DNA from: Ursus arctos
Taxonomy: Eukaryota; Chordata; Mammalia; Carnivora; Ursidae
Direction of reading: 5' to 3'
Assembly: GCF_023065955.2 (NCBI RefSeq)
Contig: NC_079873.1
Coordinates: 103,888,128 to 103,952,127 of the forward strand
DNA length: 64,000 nt
Positions 12,176 to 23,584 of the stretch are shown one piece after another. Numbering within the stretch: position 1 is the stretch's first letter; every line of letters starts with the position of its first letter. The notes beneath the pieces are model-generated. The model did no database searches, was not told the origin of the DNA, and worked only from the letters and a program-made list of their open reading frames with translations. Position numbers and translations under genes: made by a program.

Positions 12176-13740
12176 ATCATAATTCCAGATTTCAAGTTAT
12201 ACTACAAAGCTGTAGTAATCAAAACAGTATGGTACTGGACAAAAATATACACATAGATCAATGGAACAGGATTGAAAGCCCAGAAACAAACCCATGATTA
12301 TATAGTCAATTAGTGTTTGACGAAAGATGCAAGAATATGCATTGGGAAAAAAGACAGTCTTTTCAATAAATGATGTTGGGAAAACTGGACAGCTACATGC
12401 AAAAGAAGGAAACTGGACCACTGTCTTACACTGTACACAAAAATAAACTTATAATGGATTACAGGCCTAAATGTGACCCTGAAACCATAAAAATCCTAGA
12501 AGAGGGCACAGGCAGTAATTTCTCTGACATAGGCCATAACAACATTTTTCTTGATATGTCTCCTGAGGCAAGGGAAACAAAAACAAAACAAAACAAAAAA
12601 CTATTGGGACTACATCAAAACAAAAAGCTTCTACACAACAAAGGAAACAATCAACAAAACCAAAAGACAACCTACTGAATGGGAGAAGATATTTACAAAT
12701 AACATATCTGATAAAGGGTTAGTATCCAAAATATACTGTGACTTGATAGAACTCAATGCCAAAAAAATAAATAATCCAATTAAAAATGGACAGAAAACAT
12801 GAACAGACATTTCTCCAAAGAAGACACACAGGTGGAAAACAGACATATGAAAAGATGATCAACATCACTGATCATAGGGAAATGTGAATCAAAACCACAA
12901 TGAGATATGACCTCATGCCTGTCAGAATGGCTAAAATCAAGAAGACAAGAAACAAGAAGTGTTGGTGAGGATGTGAAGAATAAGGAACCTTCTTGCACTG
13001 TTGGTGGGAATGCAAACTGGGGCAGCTACTGTGGAAAATGAAGTTTTCTCAAAAAATTAAAAAAAGAACTACCCTATGATCCAGTAATTATACTACTGGG
13101 TATTTCCCAAAGAACACAAACACCAATTTTGAAAGGATACATGCACCCCTATGTTTATTGCAGCACTATTTATAATAGCCAAATTATAGAAGCAGCCCAA
13201 GTGTCCATTGGTAAATGAATGGATAAAGAAGAGGTGGTAGATTAGATATTGATATAGATATAGATAGATAAAGATGAGGTGATATATATCTATATCTATA
13301 TCTATATCTATATCTATATCTATATCTATATAATGGAATATTATTCAACCATAAAAAGAATGGAATCTTGCCATTTGCAGCAGCATGAATGGAGCTAGAG
13401 GGTATAATGCTAAGTGAAATATGTCAGTCAGAGAAAGACAAATACCGTATGATCTCACTCAGAAGTGGAATTTAAGAAACAAAATGAATGAACAAAGGAA
13501 AAAAAAGAGAGAAACCAAGTAACAGACTCTTAACTATAGAGAACAAACTGATGGTTACCAGAGGGGAGTTGGGTAGGGAATGGGTGAAATAGATGATGGG
13601 GATTAAGAGTACACTTATCAAGATGACACTGAGTAATGTATAGAATTGTTGAATCACTACATTGTACCCCTGAAACTAATATAACACATATGTTAACTAT
13701 AGTGGAATTAAAAGTAAAAACATAATAAAATAAAAAGAAA
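12176..13740 (+). mobile_element. Sense L1, ORF2 C-terminal part and 3' UTR
   Basis: A younger 5'-truncated L1. Broken frames at 12370-12678 and 12551-12802 carry the ORF2 C-terminal region. The 3' end reads TACATTGTACCCCTGAAACTAATATAACAC. A decayed target duplication ATTTAACCACAATA / ATTTAACCATAATA lies near 12160 and 13743. It is nested in an older L1M, whose text resumes directly afterwards. Confidence 0.85.
13282..13332 (+). repeat. (TATATC)n microsatellite in L1
   Basis: About eight TATATC units, preceded at 13240-13270 by imperfect GATATA/GATAGATA units. It lies in the ORF2 end of the younger L1 and replaces the usual short text before AATGGAATATTATTC. Confidence 0.9.
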
Positions 13741-14650
13741 AATTTAACCATAATAGCCAAAAACTGGAAACAGCCCAGGGGTCTATCAATATGAGAATGG
13801 ATAAACTTTGCCATATTCATAAAAATTCATAAAATTAAACATTACAATAATAAGAAACAAACTACAGACTACATGGAACAATAAAGATGAATCTAAGAAA
13901 CATTATTTTGGGGATGCCTGGATGGCTTATGATCTCAGTGTTGTGGGACAGAGCCCCATGTCAGGTTGCACGCTCAGCAGGGAGTCTGCTGGAGATTCTG
14001 TCTCCCTCTGCCCCTCCCCCACCACTCACACATGGTCCGCCCCTCAAATAAATAAATAAATCTTTTAAAAAATAATAAAAAATTTAAAAAATTATTTTGT
14101 GTGAAAAAAGACTTCAGATACAAAAGTACTTTCTGTGTTATTACGTGCATATGAAGTTCCAGGGCTGACAAAATTAACCTATTATAGGAAAAAATCAGAA
14201 CAGTGTTGCCTTTGGGGGGATCGCACAAAGATTGACTGGGTTAGGGAATGAGAGCATTCTGGGATAATGGTAATGTTTTATATTTTTTGAGGTATTGAAG
14301 TTGCACACATTTATGCATTTGTAAAAACTCTTCAAATGTGGATTTAAGGCTTTTGCACTTCATTGTATATAAAATTCACATCAAAAGAAAATCTATAGTC
14401 AAATATTTAACTCTAATTATTGATATACATTCTGAAGAATTTAGGGATGAGTGTATTGTTTGCAAGTTCCTTTGAAATGTGACAAACAGTAAGATGGATT
14501 GCTGGTTGGAGAGGGAGTCTGATGCATATCTGATAAAGCAAGTGTAGTAAAATGTTAATGGTAGAATTTAGGTTGTGGAATTTTAGATGTTCATTTTAAA
14601 ATATGTTCAAAGTTCTGACAATTATGAAGATTTTTATGATAAAATTTTGT
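13741..14650 (+). repeat. L1M 3' part resumed, with SINE inside
   Basis: Resumes with GCCAAAAACTGGAAACAGCCC and passes through the 3' UTR to AAGATGGATTGCTGG, AAAGCAAGTGTAGTAAAATGTTAATGG and a TTTTATGATAAAATTTTG end, which I know from L1ME-like 3' ends. Confidence 0.7.
13911..14090 (+). mobile_element. CAN-SINE with internal deletion
   Basis: Head GGGATGCCTGGATGGCTTATGATCTC skips the middle of the tRNA-related part, then continues with the CT-rich part and an AAATAAATAAATC tail. ATTATTTTG flanks it at 13902-13910 and 14091-14099. Confidence 0.9.
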
Positions 14651-15296
14651 GAAAATATAGTTATTAAATGAATAATTTCAATTGAACAGTAACCATAAAA
14701 CATCAAAGAAATAATAATGCTCAGTACCACCTTTAATAAAACAGAGTACATTTTGGACATATTACTATTTAAACAAAATAAAATAAATATTTGGCACTGT
14801 AAAAATGGTCAAGATGGAATTAAGAAAACGTATAAGCCATAAAACGTTTACTAGCAGGATGTCAAAGGCTTGGTGTCAAAGTGACTGGAGGTGAGAGTGT
14901 TTGAAGTTGGTAGAAACTTAAGTGGTAGCCAAAGACATTATGGCCATTGGGCAACGTTCAATTGTTACCAAGCTACTGCTATGTGTGGGATGGTTGACCT
15001 CTCTTGAGAAAGAAATTACTTCATGGGACAAAATAATGGGCAGAATCTGTGAGATAGTGCTGAATTGGTAACAGATATTCAAAAGGATACAGTAGGACTA
15101 GAGTAGCACATAAGGGAGCAAAGGCTGTAGTTGTTTGATATCACTATCAGAATCTTGCCCTTGTGTCTCAGAATCCCAAAGAGGTCACATTGCAAAGACA
15201 AAGAACTCCAACCCATGGAGATTCCCACATCCTAGGAAAGTAAGTTTCATGGCCCTTGCCATATTTGCTTTTTCCTTACTTGGCATGTTCTAGAGT
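14651..15296. other. No gene; apparently single-copy
   Basis: AT-rich sequence without a recognisable repeat or a frame worth calling. It includes low-complexity A-rich patches near 14770. Confidence 0.5.
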
Positions 15297-15525
15297 ACTG
15301 GTTCCTAACTAACGGAGTTCCATCTATCAGGATGTGTTTGGAAAATTGTGGGGACATTTTGGTTATCACAATGTTTGGGAGGTGCCACTGACATTTAGTG
15401 GATGGAGGCCAGTGATGCTAGCTGTTCTGAAATGCATGGGATAATGTTGTATAATAAACAATTATCCTGTATTCCACACAGTTCAAAATATTTCAGTGAG
15501 TCTTAATAATATAGGTGAGAAAAAG
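15297..15525 (+). repeat. hAT-type MER20-like remnant
   Basis: TGGTTCCTAACTAACGGAG, TTGTGGGGACATTTTGGTTATCAC, GGGAGGTGCCACTGACATTTAGTGG and GGAGGCCAGTGATGCTAG follow the order of a common mammalian hAT-Charlie MITE that I believe is MER20. The right half is decayed. Confidence 0.45.
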
Positions 15526-16079
15526 TGTTTATAATTATCTGAATTTTGTCTTATCTCAACAGTAGCTTTTATCCTACTGTTTTCCTGTTATTTATCTTTT
15601 CCTTTCTTATATGCAATGACATCCAATCCTTTTGCTTTTCTTAAATATGAACTTATTCATTTTAAGTTGGTGCAATCATGTATTTCATTATGTTGTCTGA
15701 TGTAGTCATGCCCTTGCATTTATATATTGAAATAAATATCATTTTATTATGAATTACTTTCCTTTCATTTCTCATTCATATTTCAGTTAGGTCACTACAT
15801 TGATTTTTTTGAAGTTATGTATGTAGGTAGGTTATATTATCTATGAACGTCATTTCAGGATAGTGAAGGGGGAGTCACAAAATATTTGTTATCAGGAGAG
15901 AGTATTAGGTCTCATTGGAATGAGAACTACTGATCTAGTGCAAAGAAGGCAAGATGAATATGGATAATATGTAAGGCTTGAGGTTGTTGAAATCCTGGCT
16001 CATTATTACAAAAGTAGAAGGAACAAATCATCAGTGTGAGTGAACCACTGGAGCAAAAAGTTTCTGCCTGAGAAGAATC
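15526..16079. other. No gene; unassigned AT-rich sequence
   Basis: No recognisable element. GAGAACTACTGATCTAG (15925-15941) could be the terminal repeat of a hAT MITE, but its partner end is not clear. Confidence 0.4.
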
Positions 16080-16310
16080 ATTACAAGTGTGTTTCAGGCT
16101 CTTTTCATCAGCTTGTCATTTCATCCTCACAACAACCCTGTAAGATAGGCACTATTATTATTCCCATTTTTTGGATGAGGTAATTGGACCTGAGAAAGAT
16201 GAAGCAAGTTGCCCAAGATCTCTTAATCACTGAGTGGCAGAACCTAGAGTGGAACTCAAGTCTGTCTGATGCCAAAGACACATGCTTTCTATTATCTTAC
16301 TCAGGCTAAG
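16080..16310 (-). repeat. MIR, minus strand
   Basis: Reversed MIR core: CATCCTCACAACAACCCTGTAAG, ATTCCCATTTTTTGGATGAGG and AGTTGCCCAAGATCTC. Confidence 0.85.
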
Positions 16311-17040
16311 AGCAAGCTGGAGAAGAAAGTGCTAGACATCCCCATCCTTCTACAGAATAATGTGTGTGAAGATCCATGAGTGAGGATCATTTAGGATTTT
16401 TTGAGTGCTTCAAGCTGTGCTAAAAAATCAGAAAATAATAACACAGAAACTCCTTTCTCTCAATGAATTTCTAACCTAATTGGATACATAAAATGTACAA
16501 TAAGTACAAGATTAAATTAGAGGAAGGAGAGAAAATGGTGGTAGCTGGAGAAATAGCAAGGACAGTTGTATGTGTGTGAGAGAGAAAGAGAGAGGGAGGA
16601 TGTTCCATGTGTGTCTGAAGGAAATTCCAACAAAGATTTACTGATTGCCTACTTGTGCATGGTAAAAAAAACAAACAAACAAAACAGAAAGAGGTTGAAG
16701 ACCTAATGAAATGATGGGGCAGGAAACCAGTCTTTGAGGAGGTGGGAGGGGAAGGGTCCAGAGCACAGGTGTAAGGGCACACCTATTTGTCAGAGGCCAG
16801 AGGCCCATGGGAGAAGGGGATTGCAACATGAAAGAAATTTGGGAGGCAGAGTAGGGAAGCACCAGCCAGCCCTGCTCCGTGAAGTCCAGGATGAGGTGAT
16901 CCTTGCCTATTGAGCAAGAGTCAAGAGAGGAGGGATAAGTTGAGAGGCCAAAAAGATCAGAAAAGCTTTGGGACATGCCGTGGGCATAAATAAAGCCAAA
17001 GAATCAACAATAAATGAATAAAAGATTGTGGAGCTGTCTG
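16311..17040. other. No gene; possible L2 scraps
   Basis: Two overlapping minus frames at 16471-16782 and 16638-16976 have no recognisable domain. ACAAAGATTTACTGATTGCCTAC near 16631 resembles the reversed 3' end of an L2. The rest is unassigned. Confidence 0.4.
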
Positions 17041-17973
17041 CAGGGCTCTGGTGAAGTTAAGCTGCAGGGATTTATGCATTTGTTGGTTATCCACTTTGTG
17101 CACTACCCATAGTAAATATTCAACCCCAGGCAGCCACCTCTGCAACTTCCCTACTCTTGGCCTCTTAGCCAATATTATGTCTCATTTTTTCCTAAATTGT
17201 GAGCAATCTGAGCAACAAATTATGAAGACAGAGTATACACATATAGAGTTTGCTGTTATAATCAAAATTTACAACAAAATTAATCTGACACATATTTAAT
17301 GATATGCATAATTGTTATTGTGCTGGGTGGCAATTAGGCATAAATTGTAAACAGTTCACATTAATGCCTGTAATTAGTATTACTTCCACACAGTTAAACT
17401 ACATTCTTAGTTTCTTTCCTGAGTTTCTTAGCTCTTGTATATCCCTCATCTGTATCCATGTCAACAGTGCAGATATGGAGTTGGCATTAATCATCACCTT
17501 CATCAAGCACTTGTTATCCTTAGAAGATAAAATCTGGGGTTTTTTACCTAATAACTATTTCTGGCTGCCACTCATACTGCCCTTTCAACTGCAAGTGTCC
17601 ATCAAGAGCCAGCCCTTTCTCATGCAGCCTTCTGCCAACCTCACTGGGTACTCGGTGCCACCTCCCAAGGGATTTCAGGTAGGAACAGAGGAGAAAAGCA
17701 TGGCTAATAATGGCAACATAAGGGAAGAAATGGGTTCTGAATCTCACTATCTGGAACTCCAGGGGCAAGTGGGTCACAAGGTAAGGGAAAATGACTGAAT
17801 TCAACACACATACATCCACCTCCCTGCCCCTGATCCTATTAAATGACTAATACAGTCATCTGCACAGCTGTCTTTACGGCGATAGATTCATACCAAAAAG
17901 AAAACCGTGTTCCAGCCTAACCCTCAGCACATCCTTCCCTTCACTCAATAAAGTTATTGCCTGAAATGCCTTT
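17041..17973. other. Non-repetitive block with an unrecognised open frame and an EBF-like site
   Basis: No interspersed repeat recognised. A plus-strand frame at 17304-17798 (164 codons) lacks any known domain. Within it a T-rich acceptor-like AG (17430-17431) and a donor-like CACAAG|GTAAGG (GT at 17781) could bound an exon, but nothing else supports a gene. TCCCAAGGGA at 17663-17672 is a perfect EBF-type palindrome. Confidence 0.35.
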
Positions 17974-17988
17974 AAATTCCAGACTTGG

Positions 17989-18880
17989 TCCAGCCAAAAA
18001 ATGGGCAGAAGACATGAAAAGACACTTCTCCAAAGAAGACATACAAATGGCTAACAGACACATGAAAAAATGTTCAACATCACTAGCCATCAGGAGAATA
18101 CAGATCAAAACCACAATGAGATACCACCTTACACCAGTTAGAATGGTAAAAATTAACAAGACAGGAAACAACAAATGTTGGTGAGAATGTGGAGAAAGGG
18201 GAACCCTCTCACACTGTTGGTGGGAATGCAAGCTGGTACAGCCACTCTGGAAAATAGTACGGAGGTTCCTCAAGATGTTAAAAATAGAGCTACCCTACAA
18301 CCCAGGAATTGCACTACTAGATATTTACCGCAAAGACACAGATGTAGTGAAAAGAAGGGGCACATGCACCCCAACGTTCATAGCAGCAGTGTCCACAATA
18401 GCCAAACTGTGGAAGGAGCCGAGATGCCCTTCAACTGATGAATGGATAAAGAAGATGTGGTACATACGTGCAACGGAATAGTACTCAGCCGACAGAAAGG
18501 ATGAATACCCACCATTTGCATCGGATGGAACTGGAGGGGATTATGCTAGGTGAAATAAGTCAAGCAGAGAAAGACAACTATCATATGGTTTCACTCATAT
18601 GTGGAACATAAAGAATAGAGCGGAGGACTATAGAAGAAGGGAGGGAAAACTGAAGGTGGGGAAATCAGAGAGGCAGACAAACCATGAGAGACTATGAACT
18701 CCTGGAAACAAACTGAGGGTTTCAGAGGGGAGGGGAGTGGAGGGATGGGATAACCAGGTGATAGGCATTAAGGAGGGCACTCGTGGTGATGAACACTGGG
18801 TGTTATACACAACTAGTGAATCATTGAACACTACATCAGAAACTAATGATGTACTATAAGGTGGTTAACTGAACATAATA

Positions 18881-18924
<44 letters not shown>
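17989..18924 (+). mobile_element. 5'-truncated L1 with (AAAT)n tail and target duplication
   Basis: ORF2 end (AAATGGGCAGAAGACATGAA, ACCACAATGAGATACCACC, ACTGATGAATGGATAAAGAAG), then 3' UTR and about ten AAAT units (18883-18924). AAATTCCAGACTTGG (17974-17988) / AAATTCCATACTCGG (18925-18939) flanks it with two mismatches. Frames at 17957-18184 and 18175-18438 are broken ORF2. Confidence 0.93.
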
Positions 18925-19014
18925 AAATTCCATACTCGGGTTTCTTTTCTTTTGCCATTAAAAATAAATCTCCTTAAAAATCCCCAGGAAGCTAGCATAT
19001 TGATGGGAATACTT

Positions 19015-19260
19015 GTCAGTAGACTAAGCTTTAGAGTCAGATAGACTGGATGCTACAACATGCTAGCAGTGAAATTTTGGCATTTTCTCTTTCTAAACTT
19101 CAATTTCCTCATCTGTAAAATGGTGATAATAATTGTGTCTGTCTTGTATGGCTGCTATAGATTTCATGTTACGATTTCATGTATATAAAACATTAGTACA
19201 CTGATTGGAGCACAGTAAAATTTAATTATTAGTTGCAGTTATTTTTATCATAGTTATTGT
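19015..19260 (+). repeat. MIR, plus strand
   Basis: TTTAGAGTCAGATAGACTGGATG, then CAATTTCCTCATCTGTAAAATGG and TGATTGGAGCACAGTAAAAT, in MIR order. Confidence 0.85.
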
Positions 19261-19866
19261 TGCTTTTAGCTGTAGCCTTGGCTTCCTCATTACTGTGATC
19301 ATCTCTCCATGTGTTTACTTCTGTAGGAAGCAGAACTGTGGGAAATGAATCTATAAAATACTAATGGTGAAATCTGGATGTTGAAGCCTCAGATGATCTT
19401 AAACAGAACAGCACAGATGGCTCAGACCCTCATCTATATTCCAATTCTGTTGGAGGTTTGTGCCAACCTGGTACATGGTAAAACCTGGCATGTAGAGGAG
19501 ATCGAAGTCAGACCAGATTAAAATGATCATTAGAAACATTTGTTTAATCACCAAAAATGTATTAACTGAATGATATAGACTGGATATTTTTGGAAGGGAG
19601 AGAGAATATGTCCAACAAGTCTGACAAGAGCACTAATAGAGGGGTATCTTCGACACAGTGGTAACATCCAGGAGGGATGATGTATTCCTCTCTGCTTGGA
19701 AGGCTCGAGGAAGCTTCTCTTCACGGAAACAGGCCTTCAAACAAGTGTAGGAAAGTATTAAATGGTATAATATATATTTAAAAAATCCAATATCAGTCAA
19801 GAGGCATTTTACCATATAGCTGAATTTTCTGAACTTACTTTTTTCATACTAAAATGACATGAATGC
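19261..19866. other. No gene; apparently single-copy
   Basis: Nothing recognisable. A 60-codon minus frame at 19633-19815 has no support. Confidence 0.4.
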
Positions 19867-20620
19867 CAAGGCCACTATTCTAGTTACTATTCCTCCATAA
19901 CAAAGTACCTGAAGAATTAGTGAAATAAAACAACAATTGAATTATACTCATGAATTCTGTGGGTTAAGAATTTGGACAGGTCACAGCAGGGATAGCTCAT
20001 GATGTCTGGGTCCTCAACTTGGAAAACTTTATGACTAGAGGGGACCAGACAGCTAGAGGCATTTTTGCTTGCATGTCTCCAATTGATGCTGTTTGTCACA
20101 GTCACCCTCTTTTAGTGCTCTGGTTATGCTATATTGGTCCAAGATGTCATTGCTATTCCATATTTAAAAGGAGGGGACATAGATCTTCCTTCTCAGTTGG
20201 CAGACTATTGAAGAATTTAAAGATATGAAATAGATGCTACAGATTTTATATAGATATCACTTCTGTCTCCCAGGAACTTCCAACCAGAACACCTCTACAT
20301 GGCCTCTCCATGTGACTTGGTCTTTTTCACAGAATGGTGGCCTCAGGATTGTTGAATTTCGCACATTATCTAAGTGCCCCCAAAGCAAATTTACAGAAAA
20401 CAAGGCAAAAGCCGCATCACTTTTTATGACCCAGCCTTGGAAGTCACTCTTTAGATTCTGGGTGCTACTATTGTGCCCACATGCGCTAGTCATGCTCCAT
20501 TGGTCCAAACTAGCATAATCCCTTTGAGATTAGGGAGATGACACCAATTCTATCTTTTGATAGGAGGAATATAAAACAATTTTTGGATATGTTTCAAACC
20601 CTCCTTAGTTATCCATCTAT
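19867..20620 (-). repeat. Two decayed copies of one ancient LTR-like repeat
   Basis: 19867-20230 reads CATAACAAAGTACCTGAAG, AATAAAACAACAATTGAATTATACTCATGAATTCTGTGGG and ends AAAAGGAGGGGACATAGATC. 20270-20620 carries a second partial copy (ACATGGCCTCTCCATGTGACTTGG, CATGCTCCATTGGTCC) with its own end (TTTTGATAGGAGGAAT). Family not assigned. Confidence 0.45.
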
Positions 20621-20689
20621 CAAAGGTATAACCATTGAATACCCACCCATTGACTAACCAAGGGGCGAGAATTCTAAAAGCATTAGTTC

Positions 20690-21100
20690 ATTTATTCATC
20701 AAATATGTATGAGTGCTTACTATGAGGCAGGCACAGAAGTTCTGGGACACAGACAGGAAAAATATAAGTATATAAATGATTACATTATTACTACTTTCCT
20801 AGGTGCTAAGAAAAATGATGATATATTGAAATGGAACCTAACTAGATGGAGGTGATGGTATTGGCAGGGAAGTTAATTTAGAAGGGATGGCCAGACATTG
20901 TCTCTTTGGTGTCAACTTAGAGAGTACAGAGGATAGGAAGGAGCTAACTATATCAGGTTTTCAGAGACAACATTTTAGGCAGAGGAAATAGCACACTCAA
21001 CCACTCTGAAGCAGAAAAGAATTTACAGATGCAAGAAACTGAAAGAGGATCCCATATGTGGCCAGAGAACATAGACTAACAACATATGATGAAGTTGTGA
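20690..21100 (-). repeat. L2 fragment, minus strand
   Basis: Reversed L2 3' end: TTCATTTATTCATCAAATATG, GAGTGCTTACTATGAGGCAGGCAC, then GGAAGGAGCTAAC and ATTTTAGGCAGAGGAAATAGC downstream. Confidence 0.7.
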
Positions 21101-21164
21101 TCATACTCTTAGTAGTTTAACAGGTCCATTCTCCCTTAGCCTGCCTTCGTCTCCTATCAGACAC

Positions 21165-21350
21165 CCTCATTTTTTAGTATAGTTGACAAACAGTATTAAC
21201 ATTAGTTTCAAGTGTGCAATATAGTGAATCAACAACTCTATAAGTTATGCTGTGCGCACCACCAGTGTAGCTACCATCTGTTACTATGCAATGCTGTTAC
21301 AGTACCATTGACTATATTTTCTGTGTTCTACCTTTTGTTAGCACCCCCTT
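21165..21350 (-). mobile_element. Antisense L1 3' end fragment
   Basis: TTTTTAGTATAGTTGACAAACAG, then TGCTGTGCGCACCACCAGTGTAGC and CCATTGACTATATT. The same text recurs at 63520-63660. Confidence 0.75.
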
Positions 21351-21764
21351 TGTTTCTCTGCACTTTACTCGTTGTCAGAAGGATTTTAGTAAGAGAAACG
21401 TGGCAATTAAGTAAAGAAAGAAAGAAATATGGTTCTGGCAAAAAGAATAAGGTGGAGTCAGTCTGGTCTTATTGCTTGGGCTGCCATTAAAAGCCAGATG
21501 TTGGACAGCAGAATTCAAAACTTCCAAAAGCTGCTCAATCAACTAATATATGAAATAGACTGTATTTTATCTGCCAGAGATGATAGTAAAGTGAGGCTCT
21601 GGTAAAACTGAGAAGCCTCAGAGGCTTGGCCTCTAGCTTCTCTTTTCAGTGGTCAGACTCCTATATAGTAATTAGATACCTCCTTAGTCAATATTTCTTT
21701 ACTATATCGAAGTGGGAAAGGGCCCGATGACAACATCAGCATTATGATCATCATCATAACTACT
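21351..21764. other. No gene; unassigned
   Basis: No recognisable repeat or coding sequence. Confidence 0.4.
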
Positions 21765-21985
21765 AATAAATTAATTAACATGTATTGAATATCTCTTATG
21801 TGCAAGGGTTTTACATGCATTATCTCTTTTAATCCTTATAACAGCCTAGTGAGGTAAGATAGATACTAGTATTTCTATTTTACACATGAGGGATTTAAAG
21901 ATCAGCAAGGCTAATTTACTTATTTATGGTCACAGAGCCAGGACTCACAAGCTAGTTTGTCTGAGTGGTGAGGCCACTCTTTAAG
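21765..21985 (-). repeat. MIR, minus strand
   Basis: ATTATCTCTTTTAATCCTTATAACAGCC, TATTTTACACATGAGGGATTTAAAG and TATGGTCACAGAGCCAGG in reversed MIR order. Confidence 0.8.
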
Positions 21986-22812
21986 CATAATTGAATACTG
22001 TAATTTTTCAGGTAGTGAAAAATACAAAGAGGTACCTGAAAATTTTGCATAAGCAGTGCCCCTAAAGCTGAATATTTACCTAAATTTCTCACTTTTATCC
22101 AGATGCCTGTCTTCATATAGGCCAAATTGAACTGTCTCCTGTGCAAAAGTATCTACCCTTTCTCAAGGCATTGCTTTCATACACTAATTCAGGCTTTTCT
22201 CAAAGGATTTCTTATTTGCATTCTGATTTAAGAATCAAGTCCTTAAACTTACACAAACCACCATTTTGAGCTTCAGTTATCCTTGGAGAGCATGGCATAT
22301 AATCAGCTTCCTTAAGTACTTTGAATTAAGTGATATACAGAGAACAGCTTGCCTTTAATAGATTTCCTTCCCTGATCTCAATGGGGCCCTGTTTCAGGTT
22401 ATTAAAAAGAAGAAACCCAATTAGCTCTAATTGCCACTCTCCACGGATATGTTGCTTTCTCATTGGCAGATGGCAGCTGGTGTTGTGGAAGAATCAATGA
22501 TTCTTAAATTTTCCAAGTGAAGATATTCCCTCCTCTTCACGTTTCTTTTTTCCTTCAATTTATTCTACAACTTACAAATGTCCAAGGCCTATTACTCCAG
22601 ATTTAGGAACATGGGTATTAGAAAATGATGATCTTCTCAACAGAGGCCAGTCCTATTCCCAGAAATTCAGGCCACTCAATCTTCCCTTGGCCTGGTTCAG
22701 TTGAACAAATTTTTACTGGGTGCAGGCTATATGTCTGGGACAGTGTAGGTGGTCCAATGTTTAGATGAAGAGTTTTCAAGGAAAATTCATATTCCTTTTG
22801 TGCCCCTGTGTC
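21986..22812. other. No gene; apparently single-copy
   Basis: AT-rich sequence leading up to the minisatellite. No repeat or gene recognised. The 184-codon minus frame that crosses it owes most of its length to the minisatellite. Confidence 0.45.
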
Positions 22813-23210
22813 ATTCATATATATATATATATATTCCATATATATATATATTCCATATATATATATTCCATATATATATATTCCATATATATATATTCCA
22901 TATATATATATATATATTCCATGTATATATATTCCATATATATATATATTCCATGTATATATATTCCATGTATATATATTCCATACATATATATATATTC
23001 CATATATATATTCCATACATATATTCCATATATATTCCATATATATATATTCCATACATATATTCCATATATATATTCCATACATATATTCCATATATAT
23101 TCCATATATATATATTCCATACATATATTCTATATATATATTCCATACATATATTCCATATATGTATTCCATATATATATTCCATATATATATTCCATAT
23201 ATATATATAG
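22813..23210. repeat. AT-rich minisatellite, (AT)nTCC type
   Basis: About 400 bp of ATATATATTCC-type units, each an AT run of varying length closed by TTCCAT (about 30 closures). Variant units read TTCCATACAT and TTCCATGTAT, so there are sub-types in an order that is not random. No unit contains a stop codon in several frames of either strand, which creates overlapping artificial frames of 101-184 codons. The array starts abruptly after GTGTCATTC and ends before AGTGGGTG. Confidence 0.95.
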
Positions 23211-23584
23211 TGGGTGTTTACATTTAAATTTCTACTTAACATATTGATAAGTTTATATTTAACAAATGTGCTTAAAATACGAATAAATAAATAATTTAGG
23301 CTGCCTTTTCATTGACTCAAGACAATGCTGGTTTCTGATCCTAGAGGAAATGCTCAAGATTCTTCAGTCCTTACCACAAATTCTACTGTCAAATTTGCCC
23401 CAAGACAAATCTCTGATCGTAAGAACTAGAAGTACCCTTAAGACATTATATAGTTCAGACTCTACTTTAGGCAGGTGAACAAATATCAGTATTATATAAT
23501 AGACGAACAATTTACTAGGAGTCAAACAAAAGTATAACCATCCCCTAATTAACTGCGTGACTTTAGTCATTTAATAATCATATT
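23211..23584. other. No gene; unassigned
   Basis: Nothing recognisable between the minisatellite and the next L2 fragment. Confidence 0.4.

Noticed and set aside
16471..16976. Two overlapping minus frames of 103 and 112 codons
   Set aside because: No domain, and they conflict with each other in frame; probably chance in purine-rich DNA.
22813..23210. CRISPR-like look of regular repeats
   Set aside because: Units are contiguous with no unique spacers, and the context is a mammalian genome.
22618..23247. Overlapping frames of 101-184 codons on both strands, rich in I/Y/H/P or W/N/M/E/Y
   Set aside because: They are produced by the stop-free minisatellite unit. They occupy several frames at once and have no domain.
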